From: Glossina fuscipes
Taxonomy: Eukaryota > Arthropoda > Insecta > Diptera > Glossinidae
NCBI RefSeq assembly: GCF_014805625.2
Contig: NW_023998569.1
Span: 1,168,188 to 1,232,187 of the forward strand
Direction: 5' to 3'
Length of the DNA stretch: 64,000 nt
Part shown: positions 62,601 to 64,000 of the stretch, in pieces
Layout: each line of letters starts with the position of its first letter
How positions within the stretch are numbered: position 1 is the first letter of the stretch
Position numbers and translations under genes: made by a program
Notes under the pieces: model-generated
What the model was told of the DNA's origin: nothing
Seen by the model: only the letters and a program-made list of their open reading frames with translations
Database searches by the model: none

Positions 62601-63650
62601 TTGTCGAAATTCAATTTTTTTGTTTTTGTCGAAAAGTGCGCAAACGCTGAAGGGAATCGTATGAATATCAATTCCGTTCTCTTTTTTTACGCTTACCTGA
62701 AGAATTTCACCGTGTACGGCTTGCAAGAATTAAAAGTTGCTAGCAGGGGCAGAGCGATGCTTTTCAGCTCTGAGTGTAGACAAGATAATTAAAAACGCCG
62801 TATCCGATATTCCGATATTCAAGTCCGCTGTCCGTTTTCAAAGAAGGAATCCCAACAACAAGGATGATTGGATTCCCACAACTAGCATCACAATCGGCTT
62901 TAAAGGGAAAACCCTCCCTAAGTTACTTAAATTCAATTATTGTCATCTACTGGTTGAGTACTTCATACCAACCTTAAAGCAATGCTTTAACTGCGGTAGA
63001 TACGGTCACGTTTCAAAGTTTTGTAAAGCTCAGGAGAGCAGATGCCTAAACTGTGAGAAGTCTCCGAAGTATGTCAACTGCGAGAAGATGAAGTGTTCGT
63101 CCTGTTGTTCAGGTGAGCACAACGCTCTCAACAAGTCCTGCCCGAACAGGGAACTTGAATAAAACATTAACAGGATCATGGCAATTAAAAGTCTCTCGCA
63201 TAAAGAGGTAAAAGAAAAGTTTTTGTCTAATTACTTCGAATGTCTTGACGACATCTCCTATGAGGACAACTTCCTTCCATTGGGGAACGCGTCTGCCATT
63301 TCGTGTAAGGACGACAATGAAAATGCCAACAAAATTTTAACCAAAGATAAATAAATGCTATCGTCAAAAGAAAATCGGTTCGTTCCGAATCTCCTGTCAG
63401 TTCACCCACCAAACCTTCTTCCAGTTCATCCCCCAAGCCGTTTGGAACAAGTCTTCAGCGTCTAGTAATTTCAAATAACTATTTGCGTTCCTCAGAACTT
63501 GAAAGATTAATCTCTGCGATTAAAGAAAGTATCCGTCCGATGATCCATCATAATCTTATTAAAGAATTTGAAGAGAAAATGTCTGTCTGTGCCAATCCTC
63601 GCCCCCAGCCCTATGAGAAAATCCGCCGGGGTTCCTTTTCAAGTTTAAAC
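62601..63650 (+). pseudogene. LINE ORF1 (gag-like zinc-knuckle protein), frameshifted
   Basis: ORF1 of these LINEs is an RNA-binding nucleic-acid chaperone. Pieces in order: INSVLF and LKNFTVYGLQELK (62660-62740), a frameshift, IKNAVSDIPIFK, PTTSITIGFKGKTLPKLLKF (62870-62930), then the knuckles CFNCGRYGHVSKFC (C-x2-C-x4-H-x4-C) and CLNCEKS...CSSCCSGEHNALNKSC (63060-63140). A TAA at 63160-63162 interrupts the frame. AIKSLSHKEVKEKFLSNYFE and YEDNFLPLGNA follow, then another shift and EKIRRGSFSSLN. Part of the segment between the first pieces and PTTSIT appears deleted compared with relatives. Confidence 0.8.
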
Positions 63651-64000
63651 ATGATATCCTTTGTACAATATAATATCCAAGGTTTTTGACGTAATCTGTC
63701 GTTTCTGGACTTTTACTTGAACTCAAATAAGGTTGATTTCTGCATCTTAAGTGAAGTGTTTCTGAAAGATAAAAATTGTTTTGAAGTTAAAGTTCCGAAT
63801 TATGCTTCAGCCACCAAATGTCGAAATGATGGCTATGGTGGTGTTACCATATTAGTTAGTATGGTGGTGTTACTATATTAGTTAGCCGTTGACATGATCA
63901 TCATCAACACCATGAACCTTAAACCGAATCTTTTCATAGCATTATGCCTTTTGTGATGAGATTCAGATATTATATGACTTTCTTGACGGCGAACAAAATG
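63651..64000 (+). pseudogene. LINE ORF2 N-terminus (APE-type endonuclease), broken
   Basis: ORF2 starts MISFVQYNIQGF, the usual 'YNIQ/YNIR' opening of the apurinic-type endonuclease. A TGA stop follows at once (63687-63689), then the expected LSFLDFYLNSNKVDFCILSE, VFLKDK and GYGGVTILV. A 26-bp tandem duplication at 63835-63886 then shifts the frame. Endonuclease motifs beyond GYGGV are not recognisable. Confidence 0.8.
63835..63886. repeat. 26-bp tandem duplication inside LINE ORF2
   Basis: ATGGTGGTGTTAC/TCATATTAG-type units at 63835-63860 and 63861-63886 differ at about two bases. Because 26 is not a multiple of three, it breaks the endonuclease frame. Confidence 0.85.

Larger units (their letters stand above)
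62213..64000 (+). mobile_element. Jockey/I-clade LINE, 5' part (runs off the window)
   Basis: A GC-rich leader (about 62270-62600), unlike the AT-rich surroundings, precedes a gag-like ORF1 and the start of an endonuclease-type ORF2. Both frames are broken. The 5' end is not sharply defined and could lie as far left as about 61990. The reverse transcriptase part would lie beyond the window. Confidence 0.8.

Overview
The window looks like AT-rich genomic DNA of a higher (probably calyptrate) fly. It holds long introns, GT-AG splice sites with good GTAAGT/GTGAGT donors, mariner and Jockey/I-type LINE relics, and a dispersed repeat of the kind I remember from muscoid flies (a block rich in GTCTGTCC and TTCGTCC words). 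The organism call rests on these impressions, not on a search.

Most of the window (3.2-50.3 kb, + strand) is one gene. It is a single-pass cadherin assembled here from eleven coding exons whose phases join without a break to 1990 residues. It has a hydrophilic N-terminus, an internal signal sequence, about six cadherin repeats, a membrane-proximal region without cadherin motifs, one transmembrane helix and a cytoplasmic tail of about 1000 residues. Few repeats, a very long tail and this length fit Drosophila Cad86C best, so the symbol is provisional. The large introns lie in the 5' half. They carry transposon debris, a broken retrocopy of the HOPS/CORVET-type subunit gene Vps39, a mariner deletion derivative, and a decayed DNA transposon with 31-bp terminal inverted repeats.

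Downstream of the cadherin 3' end (50.3-51.6 kb), on the same strand, I find a second, cryptic gene that no long open frame reveals. One short exon at 53.1 kb and two at 60.2-60.5 kb join in frame to encode a 73-residue, cysteine-cluster, single-pass membrane protein. I do not recognise it. It is the most interesting item here.

The right edge (62.2-64.0 kb) is the 5' part of a Jockey/I-clade LINE on the + strand: a GC-rich leader, a gag-like ORF1 with zinc knuckles, and the start of an endonuclease ORF2. Both frames are broken. No rRNA, CRISPR or intact tRNA gene was seen.
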